A stretch of DNA of 64,000 nt from Fodinibacter sp963834965 (GCA_963834965.1 CAWIEI010000001.1:62001-126000), one strand, 5' to 3'. Shown: positions 7,543 to 16,372, counted from the stretch's first letter. The notes: a model not told the origin generated them from the sequence alone. A program made the numbers and translations.

Positions 7543-10074
7543 ATGGCACGCGGTCGGCTTCGCATCTACCTCGGGGCGGCCCCCGGGGTGGGCAAGACCG
7601 TCGCGATGCTCGACGAAGGGCGTCGACGGATGGCGCGCGGCACCGACGTGGTCGCCGGGCTGGTCGAGACCCACGGCCGCGAGCACACCGCCGAGATGGC
7701 CGAAGGCCTGGAGGTGCTGCCCCGTGCCCGGCTCGGGCACCGAGGCGCGACCTTCGAGGAGATGGACCTCGACGGCCTGCTGACCCGACGCCCGAGCGTG
7801 GCCCTGGTCGACGAGCTCGCCCACACCAACGTGCCGGGGTCGCGCCACGAGAAGCGCTGGCAGGACATCGACGAGCTGCTCGACGCCGGGATCGACGTGA
7901 TCTCGACGGTCAACATCCAGCACCTCGAGTCGCTCAACGACGTCGTCGAGTCGATCACCGGTGTGGTGCAACGGGAGACGGTGCCCGACGAGGTGGTGCG
8001 CCGCGCCGACCAGATCGAGCTCGTCGACATGTCACCCGAGGCGCTGCGGCGCCGGATGGCCCACGGCAACATCTACAAGGCCGAGAAGGTCGACGCGGCC
8101 CTGGCGAACTACTTCCGGGTCGGCAACCTGTCGGCCCTGCGCGAGCTGGCCCTGCTCTGGCTCGCCGACCGGGTCGAGGAGGGGCTCGGACAGTACCGCG
8201 CCGACCACGGCATCGACTCGACCTGGCCGACCCGTGAGCGGGTCGTCGTGGCGCTCTCCGGCGGCCCCGAGGGAGAGACGTTGCTGCGGCGCGGGGCCCG
8301 AATCGCCTCCCGCGGCGCAGGCGGGGAGCTGATCGCCCTCCACGTCGCGAGGTCCGACGGCCTCAGCGGGCCACCGCTACCCACCCTGGCGACGCTGCGG
8401 CGCCTCACCGACGAGCTGGGCGGCTCGTGGCACACCGTCACAGGGGAGGACCCGGCCGAGGCCATCCTCGACGTCGCTCGGGGCGTGAACGCCTCGCAGG
8501 TCGTCATCGGCAGCACCCGGCGCCCGCGATGGCGCACCCTCGCCGTGCCGAGCACGACCGAGGAGGTCATCACCCACTCCGGCGACATCGACGTGCACGT
8601 CGTGACTCACTCCTTCGCCGCTGGTCGTGGCTGGCGGGTGCCTCGGGCCGCCCTGCCGCGCAGGCGAGTTAGGTTGGGGTATCTCGTCTCCATCATCGCG
8701 CCGGTCACCGTCACCGGCCTGCTCGTCCTCCTGCCCGAGGATCCTGGCCTACCCCTCACCGTGCCCCTCTACCTGCTGATCACCGTGCTCGTCGCCCTGC
8801 TCGGCGGCATCGGACCGGCGCTCGTGGGCGCCGTGTCGAGCTCGTTCCTGCTCAACTGGTTCTTCACCCATCCCGTCGGCACCCTGACGATCTCGCAGCC
8901 CGAGAACGCCGTCGCGCTCGTCGTGTTCGTGCTGGTCGCCATCATCGTCGCCTTCGTCGTGCACACGAGCGCCCGGCGGGCCGAGCGGGCCGTGGCAGCG
9001 CAGCGGGAGTCCGCGGCCCTGGCCGAGCTGACCCACACCCTGCTCGGCTCGACCGACCAGATGACCGTGCTCCTGGACCACGCGGTCGACATGTTCGGTG
9101 CCCGCCAGGCCCGTGTGGTGCGGCGGGCGACCGCCGGCGCGACCGCGAAGATCGTCGCGCAGGGGGAGGCGGCGGACCCCCTTCCGCCTGTGGCGGGGAC
9201 AGCGGCGTCCGAGGAGGAGGTCGAGAGTCACGCCACCGCCGACGACGAGCACGACCTTGTCCTCGTCGGGGTACAGGTGCCGGCCGACCGGCAGCGGCTG
9301 CTGGCCGCGTTCGCCGCACACGCGGGCGCCATCCTGCAGCGCCGCGCCCTCCAGGAGGCCGCGGGTGAGGCCGCCGTGCTGGCCCGCGACAACTCGGCGC
9401 GCACCGCCCTGCTGTCGGCCGTCTCGCACGACCTGCGCACCCCGCTGGCCGGCATCAAGGCCGCGATCGGAAGCCTGCGCTCGAGCGAGGTGACCTTCTC
9501 GCCCGAGGACGAGGCCGAACTCGAGGCGGCCATCGAGGACTCCGCCGACCGGCTCGACGCGCTCATCGGCAACCTTCTCGACATGTCGCGGCTGCAGGCC
9601 GGGGCACTGGTGGCCGCGCCCCGGACGGTCGACCTCGGGGAGGTGGTGCCGGCGGCGGTCGCCGCCCTCACCGAGCCCGACCGGGTCGACTGGAGCCTGG
9701 ACCCGACGGCCCGCGTCGTCGTCGCCGACTCCGGCCTGCTCGAACGGGTGCTCGGCAACGTCATCGAGAACGCCCTGCGCCACCAGCCCCCGCCCGGCCG
9801 GGTGCGGGTGTCGACGAGCGGCCTCGGCGGACGCACCCAGGTGCGCGTCTGCGACACGGGTCCGGGCGTGCCCGAGGATGCCAGGGAGCGCATCTTCCTG
9901 CCTTTCCAGCGCTATGGCGACGCGCCGTCCGGCGACGGCGTGGGGCTTGGCCTGGCGGTCGCGCGCGGGCTCGCCGAGGCGATGGGCGGCGAGGTGTCGG
10001 CGGAGGCGACGCCCGGTGGAGGGCTCACGATGGTCATCGAGCTACCCAGCGCCGAGGAGGACCCCCATGGTTGA
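7543..10074 (+). CDS. kdpD: KdpD, K+-sensing histidine kinase
   Basis: An 843-residue sensor kinase. The N-terminal KdpD domain has a Walker A motif GAAPGVGKT (about residues 11-19) and a Walker B-like VALVDELAHTN. A Usp-like domain follows from about residue 235. Four closely spaced membrane helices span about residues 375-480. A GAF-like linker leads to the HisKA motif SHDLRTPLAG with phospho-accepting His629, then an HATPase domain with a DTGPGVPE loop. It phosphorylates KdpE when K+ is limiting. It overlaps kdpE by 8 bases. Confidence 0.95.
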   Translation: MARGRLRIYLGAAPGVGKTVAMLDEGRRRMARGTDVVAGLVETHGREHTAEMAEGLEVLPRARLGHRGATFEEMDLDGLLTRRPSVALVDELAHTNVPGSRHEKRWQDIDELLDAGIDVISTVNIQHLESLNDVVESITGVVQRETVPDEVVRRADQIELVDMSPEALRRRMAHGNIYKAEKVDAALANYFRVGNLSALRELALLWLADRVEEGLGQYRADHGIDSTWPTRERVVVALSGGPEGETLLRRGARIASRGAGGELIALHVARSDGLSGPPLPTLATLRRLTDELGGSWHTVTGEDPAEAILDVARGVNASQVVIGSTRRPRWRTLAVPSTTEEVITHSGDIDVHVVTHSFAAGRGWRVPRAALPRRRVRLGYLVSIIAPVTVTGLLVLLPEDPGLPLTVPLYLLITVLVALLGGIGPALVGAVSSSFLLNWFFTHPVGTLTISQPENAVALVVFVLVAIIVAFVVHTSARRAERAVAAQRESAALAELTHTLLGSTDQMTVLLDHAVDMFGARQARVVRRATAGATAKIVAQGEAADPLPPVAGTAASEEEVESHATADDEHDLVLVGVQVPADRQRLLAAFAAHAGAILQRRALQEAAGEAAVLARDNSARTALLSAVSHDLRTPLAGIKAAIGSLRSSEVTFSPEDEAELEAAIEDSADRLDALIGNLLDMSRLQAGALVAAPRTVDLGEVVPAAVAALTEPDRVDWSLDPTARVVVADSGLLERVLGNVIENALRHQPPPGRVRVSTSGLGGRTQVRVCDTGPGVPEDARERIFLPFQRYGDAPSGDGVGLGLAVARGLAEAMGGEVSAEATPGGGLTMVIELPSAEEDPHG

Positions 10075-10756
10075 GCGCGTGCTCGTGGTCGACGACGACG
10101 AGACGATCCGCCGAACGCTGCGGATCAACCTGCGGGCGCGGGGCTACGAGGTCGAGGTGGTCGGCTCGGGGCGCGACGCCCTGACGACACTCGACGACGC
10201 CCCGCCCGACCTGGTCATCCTCGACCTCGGCCTCCCCGATGTCGACGGCATCGAGGTGCTGCGCCGGCTGCGGCGCACCTCGCGGGTGCCGGTGGTGGTG
10301 CTGTCGGCGCGGCACCAGTCCGACGACAAGGTCGAGGCGCTCGACGAGGGCGCCGACGACTACGTCACCAAGCCCTTCGGGATGGACGAGCTGATGGCGC
10401 GGGTGCGCTCGGCGCTGCGCCGCGGGGGTGGTGACGGGGAGGCGCTCGCGGCCATCGCACCCGTCGTCACGGAGGCGTTCGCCCTCGACTTCGGCACCCT
10501 CACCGCCACCCACCACGGGGATGCCGTGCACCTCACCCCCACCGAGTGGCGGCTGATCGGCGAGCTGGCGAAGCAGCGCGGGCGCGTCGTCACCCAGGCC
10601 GACCTGCTCAAGGCGGTGTGGGGGCCCGGCTACGGCCGCGAGTCGAACTACCTTCGCGTCTACGGCAACCAGCTGCGCCGCAAGCTCGAGGGCGACCCGT
10701 CCCGGCCGCGGCACATCCTCACCGAGCCCGGGATCGGCTACCGCCTCGTCGAGTAG
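10067..10756 (+). CDS. kdpE: KdpE, OmpR-family response regulator
   Basis: A 229-residue receiver plus winged-helix regulator. The receiver has the acidic pocket DDDE near the N-terminus, the phosphorylated Asp53 in LVILDLGLPDVDG and a conserved Lys in YVTKPFGMDEL. The C-terminal DNA-binding domain shows LTPTEWRLIGELAKQ and ends ILTEPGIGYRLVE. The start is ATG 10067 inside the end of kdpD; the frame is open further upstream but is non-coding there. The likely target is the GCGTCA array before kdpF. Confidence 0.95.
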   Translation: MVERVLVVDDDETIRRTLRINLRARGYEVEVVGSGRDALTTLDDAPPDLVILDLGLPDVDGIEVLRRLRRTSRVPVVVLSARHQSDDKVEALDEGADDYVTKPFGMDELMARVRSALRRGGGDGEALAAIAPVVTEAFALDFGTLTATHHGDAVHLTPTEWRLIGELAKQRGRVVTQADLLKAVWGPGYGRESNYLRVYGNQLRRKLEGDPSRPRHILTEPGIGYRLVE

Positions 10757-10813
10757 TTCCCCGACTCCGTGCGGATCTTCCACCGCGGGCGCCTCCCAGC
10801 CGCCGCCCCCCTT

Positions 10814-10887
10814 CGACTTCGTGCGGTTTACACACCGTTTTCGCACGATCCCCGGTGTGAGAACCGTGTGCAAGTCGCACGAAGTCG
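10814..10887. repeat. 33-bp imperfect inverted repeat after kdpE
   Basis: The arms are 10814-10846 and 10855-10887 around an 8-base loop. The outer 12 bases (CGACTTCGTGCG / CGCACGAAGTCG) pair perfectly and about 27 of 33 positions pair overall. It lies 58 bp after the kdpE stop, so it may end the operon, although no T-run follows. It is long and compact enough to be an intergenic palindromic repeat (REP or MITE type). Confidence 0.55.
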
Positions 10888-10996
10888 GAATGGGGGGAGT
10901 GTGACGCAACCCTCGACGGCTCGACGCACCCGGCGGCATACCCTCACCGGCCCACGGGTATGGGGAAACATATGACCCCCGACCTCAGGAGCACCC

Positions 10997-11035
10997 GTGA
11001 CCGACTCCATCGCCCGACCAGGCGCCGCTCGATGA
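10997..11035 (+). other. Possible 12-codon leader ORF upstream of the GntA-like gene
   Basis: A GTG at 10997 with an AGGAG site 5 bases upstream opens a 12-codon frame (VTDSIARPGAAR). Its TGA stop overlaps the ATG of the next gene at 11032 as ATGA. The arrangement would couple translation of the two. It may be chance, since the downstream gene could also start at 10960 or 10972. Confidence 0.3.
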
Positions 11036-11772
11036 GTGACCCCCTCGAGGAGCTGCTCGACGAGCGCGCCGCCGAGGACCTCGGCGACCGGCCTCGCAGC
11101 GACATCGTCGACGCGATCGAGGAGATGGTGGCGCACCCGGAGTTTCCCTGTCTGGGAGCCCGATCGGTGTTCCGCCGGGATGCCGCGACCCTGGTCGTGC
11201 TCGACGACCTGACCGACACCACCCCGGGCGGGTCCCTCGACATGCTGGGCGCGACGCTCGCCCAGTACGCGAACGAGGTCGACGCCGAGGGCGACCTGGT
11301 GTCTTTCGTCGCCTGCTTCCGTGGGCCGGTGCCCGAGCAGGAGCGCGACTTCGAGGCGCTCCTCTGGAGCGCGCTGCAGCATCTCCACGACAACGACGAC
11401 GCGCCGTGGGCCGACGGGGTGGCCGCCGACCCCGAGAACCCCCACTTCGCGTTCAGCGTCGCCGGCACCGCGTTCTTCGTGGTCGGGCTGCACCCGAACG
11501 CGTCCCGGGTGGCCCGCCGCGCACCGCTCCCCACCTTGGTCTTCAACCTCCACTCGCAGTTCGAGCGGATGCGCGGCGACGGGCGCTACCAGCGGATGCG
11601 CGATACCATCCGCCGGCGCGACACCGACCTGCAGGGCTCGCTCAACCCGATGGTCAGCGACCACGGGCAGTCCTCGGAGGCGCGGCAGTACGCCGGCCGC
11701 GCTGTGCCGCCCGACTGGACACCGCCGTTCGAGCCCGACCCGGATGCCGGGTCCGCGGCGGAGCAGCGGTGA
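11032..11772 (+). CDS. YqcI/YcgG-family, GntA-like haem-dependent N-hydroxylase
   Basis: A 246-residue protein of the YqcI/YcgG family. The family includes GntA, which N-hydroxylates a guanidino compound in guanitoxin synthesis. Hallmarks are HPEFPCLGARSVF near the N-terminus, then ENPHFAFSVAGTAFFVVG, LHPNASRVARR and LVFNLHSQFERMR. I chose ATG 11032, coupled to a 12-codon leader with AGGAG; ATG 10960 and 10972 are in-frame alternatives. The next gene overlaps by 4 bases (GTGA), so the pair is one unit. Family membership is firm. The substrate is not known; a free guanidino compound is a reasonable guess. Confidence 0.75.
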   Translation: MSDPLEELLDERAAEDLGDRPRSDIVDAIEEMVAHPEFPCLGARSVFRRDAATLVVLDDLTDTTPGGSLDMLGATLAQYANEVDAEGDLVSFVACFRGPVPEQERDFEALLWSALQHLHDNDDAPWADGVAADPENPHFAFSVAGTAFFVVGLHPNASRVARRAPLPTLVFNLHSQFERMRGDGRYQRMRDTIRRRDTDLQGSLNPMVSDHGQSSEARQYAGRAVPPDWTPPFEPDPDAGSAAEQR

Positions 11773-12449
11773 ACCCGGCGCGCACGCGGTTCCCCCGAAC
11801 CGGCGAGCCCCCGGCGTACGAGGGCTCCGCGGATGCCGCGGCCGACGGCTGGGCCCGGATCGCCCCCCAGAGCGGTGCCGCGGTCGAGCTGGCCCCCGGC
11901 GACCGGCTGACCGTGGTCGACCCGTGCGGCGAGCAGGTGAGCGACCTCTACCTGGTGGCCGCCGACGACCCCGCCGAGGTGTTCTCGTCGGGGCGTACCA
12001 CCGACTTCGGCAACTCGATCTACGTCTCCACGGGCTCGCAGCTGTGGTCGAACCGCAGCCGGGTGATGGCCGAGGTCGTCGACGACAGCGTCGGGGTGCA
12101 CGACCTCACCCTCACCCCGTGCAGCCAGGCGACGTTCGACCTGCTCTACCCCGAGTTCGGCGGCGCCCCGCACCCGTCGTGCTTCGCGAACCTGTGCGCC
12201 GCTCTGGCGCCCTTCGGCGTCGATCCCGACCGGGTCGGCACCACGCTGAACGTCTTCATGGACGTCTGGACCGACGACCGCGGTGAGCTGCACATCGACC
12301 CCCCACCGACCCGCCCCGGAGACCGGTTCACCGTCGAGGCCACGATGCCGGTCGTCGTCGGCGTCACCGCGTGCTCGGCCGAGAAGTCGAACAACGGTCA
12401 CTGCACCCCCATCGACTGGCGCGTGGAGATCGCGGTGGCAGCGCGCTGA
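11769..12449 (+). CDS. DUF1989 (urea carboxylase-associated / carboxyguanidine deiminase-like) protein
   Basis: A 226-residue DUF1989 protein. Relatives are the urea-carboxylase-associated proteins; CgdA and CgdB of this family act as carboxyguanidine deiminase in guanidine breakdown. Conserved features are DPCGEQVSDLY, TPCSQATFDLLYP, HPSCFANL, NVFMDVW and a Cys/His end GHCTPIDWRVEI. The Cys residues could bind metal. It starts at GTG 11769, overlapping the GntA-like gene by 4 bases. No urea carboxylase or allophanate hydrolase gene is in the window, so the activity may differ from CgdAB. Confidence 0.75.
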   Translation: MNPARTRFPRTGEPPAYEGSADAAADGWARIAPQSGAAVELAPGDRLTVVDPCGEQVSDLYLVAADDPAEVFSSGRTTDFGNSIYVSTGSQLWSNRSRVMAEVVDDSVGVHDLTLTPCSQATFDLLYPEFGGAPHPSCFANLCAALAPFGVDPDRVGTTLNVFMDVWTDDRGELHIDPPPTRPGDRFTVEATMPVVVGVTACSAEKSNNGHCTPIDWRVEIAVAAR

Positions 12450-12526
12450 GCGGCGCCCGTCGCCGGCGCCACGGCTGACAGCGCACACTGGTGTCATGGC
12501 CCCGCACCCCACCCGCCGCTGACGCC

Positions 12527-13219
12527 GTGCTGACCACGCTGCTGGAGCGCCTGCTCAACGTGCCCGCGCCGGTGGTGCTCGCGGTCGTGGGAGCACTCGT
12601 GTTCGCCGAGGACGCACTGTTCTTCGGCTTCGTGATCCCGGGGGAGACGGTGGCGATCCTCGGTGGTGTCTCGGCGAGCCTGGGGCACGTGCCGCTCTGG
12701 GCCGTGCTCACCGTCGTCATCGTGGCGGCGATCGTCGGCGACAGCGTCGGCTTCGAGGTGGGTCGCCGGCTCGGCCCGTGGCTGATGGCGACCCGGCTGC
12801 TGTCCCGCCACGCCGACCGGCTCGACGACGCCCGCGACCTGCTCGCCCGGCGTGGGGGGTCCGCGGTGCTGCTCGGCCGATGGGTCGCCTTCTTCCGGGC
12901 CGTGATGCCGGCACTGGCGGGCTCCAGCGACATGCGCTACCGCACCTTCCTCACCTGGAACGCGATCGGCGGCATCCTCTGGGGCATGGTCGTGGTCATG
13001 GGCGGCTACCTCGCCGGCGCCTCCTACCAGGCGGTGGCGGACGCCCTCGGCACCGGCAGCGCGGTGCTTGTCGGGATGGCCGTCATCGTCGGTGTCGTCG
13101 TGTGGCGGCTGCGCCGCCGCCGTGCGACGCCGACCCAGCCGTCGGATGCCGGGTCGGCCCCCGCCGACGTGCCCGCCGACGTGCCCGCCGGTCCGGCCGG
13201 CGCCACCCCGACCGACTGA
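12527..13219 (+). CDS. DedA-family membrane protein
   Basis: About 230 residues with five or six membrane helices. DedA (SNARE-associated/VTT) proteins help recycle lipid carriers and keep membrane homeostasis. The family signature is present as FAEDALFFGFVIPGETVAILGG near the start. The segment GRWVAFFRAVMPALAG carries the conserved Arg residues, followed by the reentrant-helix region. The C-terminal tail is rich in Pro and Ala with a PADVPADVPA repeat. The start is uncertain: GTG 12527 is used, GTG 12491 is in frame, and a leaderless-type ATG at 12496 opens only an 8-codon frame ending just before 12527. Confidence 0.85.
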   Translation: MLTTLLERLLNVPAPVVLAVVGALVFAEDALFFGFVIPGETVAILGGVSASLGHVPLWAVLTVVIVAAIVGDSVGFEVGRRLGPWLMATRLLSRHADRLDDARDLLARRGGSAVLLGRWVAFFRAVMPALAGSSDMRYRTFLTWNAIGGILWGMVVVMGGYLAGASYQAVADALGTGSAVLVGMAVIVGVVVWRLRRRRATPTQPSDAGSAPADVPADVPAGPAGATPTD

Positions 13220-13298
13220 CCCGCGCGACGTCGGCTCGTCCCGGCATCCCGACGTCGGCACGCTGCCGCATGTCGGTGCCGGGCGGCAGGATGGGCGG

Positions 13299-14837
13299 AT
13301 GGACGTCACGCTCGGCGAGGTGGTCGCCGCGTCGCGGGCGGTCACCGCCACCCGGTCGCGCACCGCCAAGGCCCAGGCGCTGGCCGACCTGTTCGCGCGC
13401 TGCGACCCCACCGAGGTGGGCGTGGTGGTCTCGCACCTGTCCGGGGTGCTGCCGCAGCGCCGACTGGGTGTCGGCTACCGCTCGCTGGGTTCGCTGCCCG
13501 ACCCCGCCGCCGAGCCGAGCCTGACCGTCGCCGAGGTCGACGCCGCGTTCACCCGGCTGGCGGCCACGGCGGGGGCCGGCTCCACGGCATCCCGCCGAGC
13601 CGAGCTGGCGGGCCTGATGAGCCGCGCGACCGCCGACGAGCAGCACTTCCTCGTCGACCTCATCACCGGCAACCTGCGCCAGGGCGCCCTCGACGGCGTG
13701 GTGCTCGCCGCCATCGCGAAGGCGTATGCCGTGCCCGATGCCGTCGTGCGGCGCGCCACCATGCTGGCCGGCACCGCCGCCGAGGTGGCCGGGCTCGCGG
13801 CCACGGGTGGGATCGAGGCGCTCGAGCAGGTCGGGCTGGTCGTGGGCCGGCCCGTGCGCCCGATGCTCGCGGCATCGGCGAAGACCGCGGCCGAGGCGGT
13901 GCAGGCCGTCGGCGGTGGCGACCTGCTCGTCGACGGCAAGCTCGACGGCATCCGGGTGCAGGTGCACCGGCGCTCGGGTGAGGTGCGGGTCTACACGCGC
14001 AGCCTCGACGAGATCACCGAGCGGGTGCCCGAGGTGGTCGAAGCCGTGGTCGGGCTGCCGGGCGGCGACCTCGTGCTCGACGGCGAGGCCATCGTGCTGC
14101 TCGACGGCGGCCGGCCCGCGCCGTTCCAGGTCACCGGGGCCCGGACGGCCAGCTCGGCCGACGTCGCCGGCCTGCGCGAGCGGGTGCCGCTCACCACCTT
14201 CCTGTTCGACGTGCTGCACCGCGACGGTGTCGACCTCATCGACGAGCCGGCCCGGGCGCGGCACGACGCCCTGGTCCGCCTCGCGCCGCACCTCGTCGTC
14301 CCCCGACTGCTGACCGGTGATGCCGAGGCGGCCGAGGCGTTCTTCGCCGAGCTGGTCGCCGCCGGGCACGAGGGGGTGGTGGTCAAAGCGGCCGACAGCC
14401 CCTACGCCGCGGGCCGCCGGGGCAGCGGCTGGGTCAAGGTCAAGCCCACGCACACCCTCGACCTCGTCGTGCTCGCGGTCGAGTGGGGGTCGGGGCGTCG
14501 CCAGGGCACCCTGTCCAACATCCACCTCGGCGCTCGCGACCCCGAGACCGGCGGCTTCGTGATGATCGGCAAGACGTTCAAGGGCATGTCCGACGAGATG
14601 CTGCGCTGGCAGACCGAGCGGTTCACCGAGCTGGCGGTCGACGGCACCGATGGCTGGGTGGTCGAGGTGCGGCCCGAGCAAGTCGTCGAGATCGCGTTCG
14701 ACGGGCTGCAGCACTCGCGGCGCTACCCCGGTGGGGTGGCACTTCGCTTCGCCCGGGTGCTGCGCTACCGCGACGACAAGTCGGCCGACGAGGCCGACAC
14801 CATCGCGACCGTCCAGGCGCTCGCCCCAGGGGCCTGA
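13299..14837 (+). CDS. ligB: ATP-dependent DNA ligase (LigB type)
   Basis: A 512-residue ligase, matching mycobacterial LigB in length. The adenylation motif is DGKLDGIRVQVHR, with the reactive Lys at residue 214. Downstream motifs include LDGEAIVL (motif III), EGVVVKAADSPY (motif IV) and GWVKVKPTHTLDLVV (motif V). An alpha-helical DNA-binding domain fills the first 200 residues and an OB domain the end. ATG 13299 lies 6 bases after a CAGGAT -10 box, suggesting a leaderless transcript. LigB is dispensable next to the NAD ligase LigA in relatives and has a back-up repair role. Confidence 0.92.
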   Translation: MDVTLGEVVAASRAVTATRSRTAKAQALADLFARCDPTEVGVVVSHLSGVLPQRRLGVGYRSLGSLPDPAAEPSLTVAEVDAAFTRLAATAGAGSTASRRAELAGLMSRATADEQHFLVDLITGNLRQGALDGVVLAAIAKAYAVPDAVVRRATMLAGTAAEVAGLAATGGIEALEQVGLVVGRPVRPMLAASAKTAAEAVQAVGGGDLLVDGKLDGIRVQVHRRSGEVRVYTRSLDEITERVPEVVEAVVGLPGGDLVLDGEAIVLLDGGRPAPFQVTGARTASSADVAGLRERVPLTTFLFDVLHRDGVDLIDEPARARHDALVRLAPHLVVPRLLTGDAEAAEAFFAELVAAGHEGVVVKAADSPYAAGRRGSGWVKVKPTHTLDLVVLAVEWGSGRRQGTLSNIHLGARDPETGGFVMIGKTFKGMSDEMLRWQTERFTELAVDGTDGWVVEVRPEQVVEIAFDGLQHSRRYPGGVALRFARVLRYRDDKSADEADTIATVQALAPGA

Positions 14838-14840
14838 CCT

Positions 14841-14854
14841 GCGGGGTTCCCCGC
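14841..14854. terminator. Short hairpin after ligB
   Basis: GCGGGG-TT-CCCCGC begins 3 bases after the ligase stop. The stem is short and no T-run follows, so termination is only a possibility. Confidence 0.25.
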
Positions 14855-14978
14855 GCCACACGATGTTGACAGCGTCGACCCGCGGCGCGAGGCTCATCCC
14901 GCACCGGGTGCCACGCCATCGGGCCCGGTCGGCTCGCCAGGGCGGAGGCACCGCCCGGCCCCTCGAGAGGACTGCACC

Positions 14979-15485
14979 ATGACCGTCGAGATCCCCCGGT
15001 TCCTCACCGACACCCAGGCCGACCTGGTGCGTGAGACCGAGCCGAAGCGCATGGAGAAGCTCGACGAGGACGAGCTGCTCGAGCTGCACACCCGGGTGCG
15101 CCGGGCCCGCTCGAAGTACGTCAAGCTGTATCGCCAGACCGGTGCCTCGCGGGTCGGCCTGAAGGGCGCGCGCGGGCACGCCCGGCCGGGGAACGCCGCC
15201 AACGCGGCCAAGGCCGAGGTCTTCGAGCTGGCGCTGGCCAGGGTCAGCGCCCGGGTCGACGTGGTGGCCCGGGCCGCCGCCGAGGACCTCAAGGCCGAGC
15301 GCCTCGCCGCGGTGGCTGCGACTCGTGGTTCGACCGGCCCGGGGTCCCAGCCGGCCGGCGGCCGCTCCTCCGCCTCGGGCGCGAGCACCCGTCGCCGTGC
15401 CACCAAGACCACCGGCGGCGTGAAGCGCGATGCGTCCTCTCGCGCCAAGGGTGCTGCGCGACAGGCGAAGAAGGACTCCCGCTGA
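14979..15485 (+). CDS. Conserved actinobacterial protein with basic tail
   Basis: A 168-residue protein with a GAGAGG-type ribosome site 8 bases before ATG 14979. The first 115 residues are charged and helical (MTVEIPRFLTDTQADLV, then EKLDEDELLELHTRVRRARS). The last 50 are Ser/Thr/Lys/Arg-rich and look disordered. The helical part has the feel of a conserved actinobacterial protein, but I cannot name a family. The basic tail suggests nucleic-acid binding, like histone-like proteins with Lys-rich ends. It stands alone between ligB and the aldolase gene. Confidence 0.6.
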   Translation: MTVEIPRFLTDTQADLVRETEPKRMEKLDEDELLELHTRVRRARSKYVKLYRQTGASRVGLKGARGHARPGNAANAAKAEVFELALARVSARVDVVARAAAEDLKAERLAAVAATRGSTGPGSQPAGGRSSASGASTRRRATKTTGGVKRDASSRAKGAARQAKKDSR

Positions 15486-15582
15486 CTGCTGCCACCCCAA
15501 CCACCCTGATTGACCGGGCTGCTCGAGCGAGCTCCGGGCCGCGGCTGACTGCGGCTCGGGTGCGATGAGATCGGAGGACGAC

Positions 15583-16356
15583 ATGGCATACGGCGGCGAC
15601 CAGCGGCCCACCGGCGACCCGACGGGGTTGACGGAGTCCTCACGCGGCGTCTGGGCCTTCACCGCCGACGTCGACCTGCTGCGGCGGCTCGCGGGTGCGG
15701 GCTTCGACTGGGTGGCCCTCGACGCCCAGCACGGACCGGTTGACCGTGCGGCGCTCCACGCGGTCGGCCGCGGCCTCGCGGATGCCGGCGTCGACCTCGT
15801 CGTGCGGGTGCCGGCGGTCGACCCGGTGTGGATCGGCGCCGCCCTGGATGCCGGTGCCGCCGCGGTCGTCGTGCCCTCGGTGAGCGGGCGCGACGATGCC
15901 GCGCTCGCCGGCCGTGCGTCCCGCTACCCGCCCGAGGGCGACCGAAGCTGGGGCCCGTTCGCGCCGCTGTGGGGTGGCACCGCCCCGGACCCGGCCACGG
16001 CGAACGCCGCGGTGCGCTGCCTGGTCATGGTCGAGACCGTCGGAGCCTTGGCCGATGTCGACGCGATCGCCGCGACCCATGGGGTCGACGGCCTGTTCGT
16101 CGGCCCGCTCGACCTCGCGCTCGCCCTCGGCACCACCGTCGACGCGCTGCTCGAGGACCACTCGGACGGCAACCCGCTCGGCCGGGTCGTCGAGGCGGCG
16201 CGGCGGCACGGCATCCTCGTGGCTGGGTTCGCCGGCAATCCGGCGAACGCGCGGCGGCTGCGGGCGCACGGCATCCGCTGCCTGGCCGTGAGCACCGACG
16301 TGGCCGTCGTGGCCGAGGGTGCCGCAGTGGTGCTCGCGGCCGACGACGGCGGCTGA
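15583..16356 (+). CDS. HpcH/HpaI-family aldolase
   Basis: A 257-residue class II, metal-dependent aldolase of the pyruvate family. Hallmarks are FDWVALDAQHGPVD (catalytic His region), VRVPAVDPVWIGAALDAGA with the conserved Arg, then VVPSVSGRDDA, LVMVETVGALADVDAIAA with the metal-binding Glu, and VDGLFVGPLDLALALG with the metal-binding Asp. Such enzymes split 2-keto-3-deoxy or 4-hydroxy-2-oxo acids into pyruvate and an aldehyde. ATG 15583 is chosen because GGAGG lies 7 bases upstream. The substrate is unclear. Confidence 0.82.
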   Translation: MAYGGDQRPTGDPTGLTESSRGVWAFTADVDLLRRLAGAGFDWVALDAQHGPVDRAALHAVGRGLADAGVDLVVRVPAVDPVWIGAALDAGAAAVVVPSVSGRDDAALAGRASRYPPEGDRSWGPFAPLWGGTAPDPATANAAVRCLVMVETVGALADVDAIAATHGVDGLFVGPLDLALALGTTVDALLEDHSDGNPLGRVVEAARRHGILVAGFAGNPANARRLRAHGIRCLAVSTDVAVVAEGAAVVLAADDGG

Positions 16357-16372
16357 CCCCCTTGCGCCGCGG

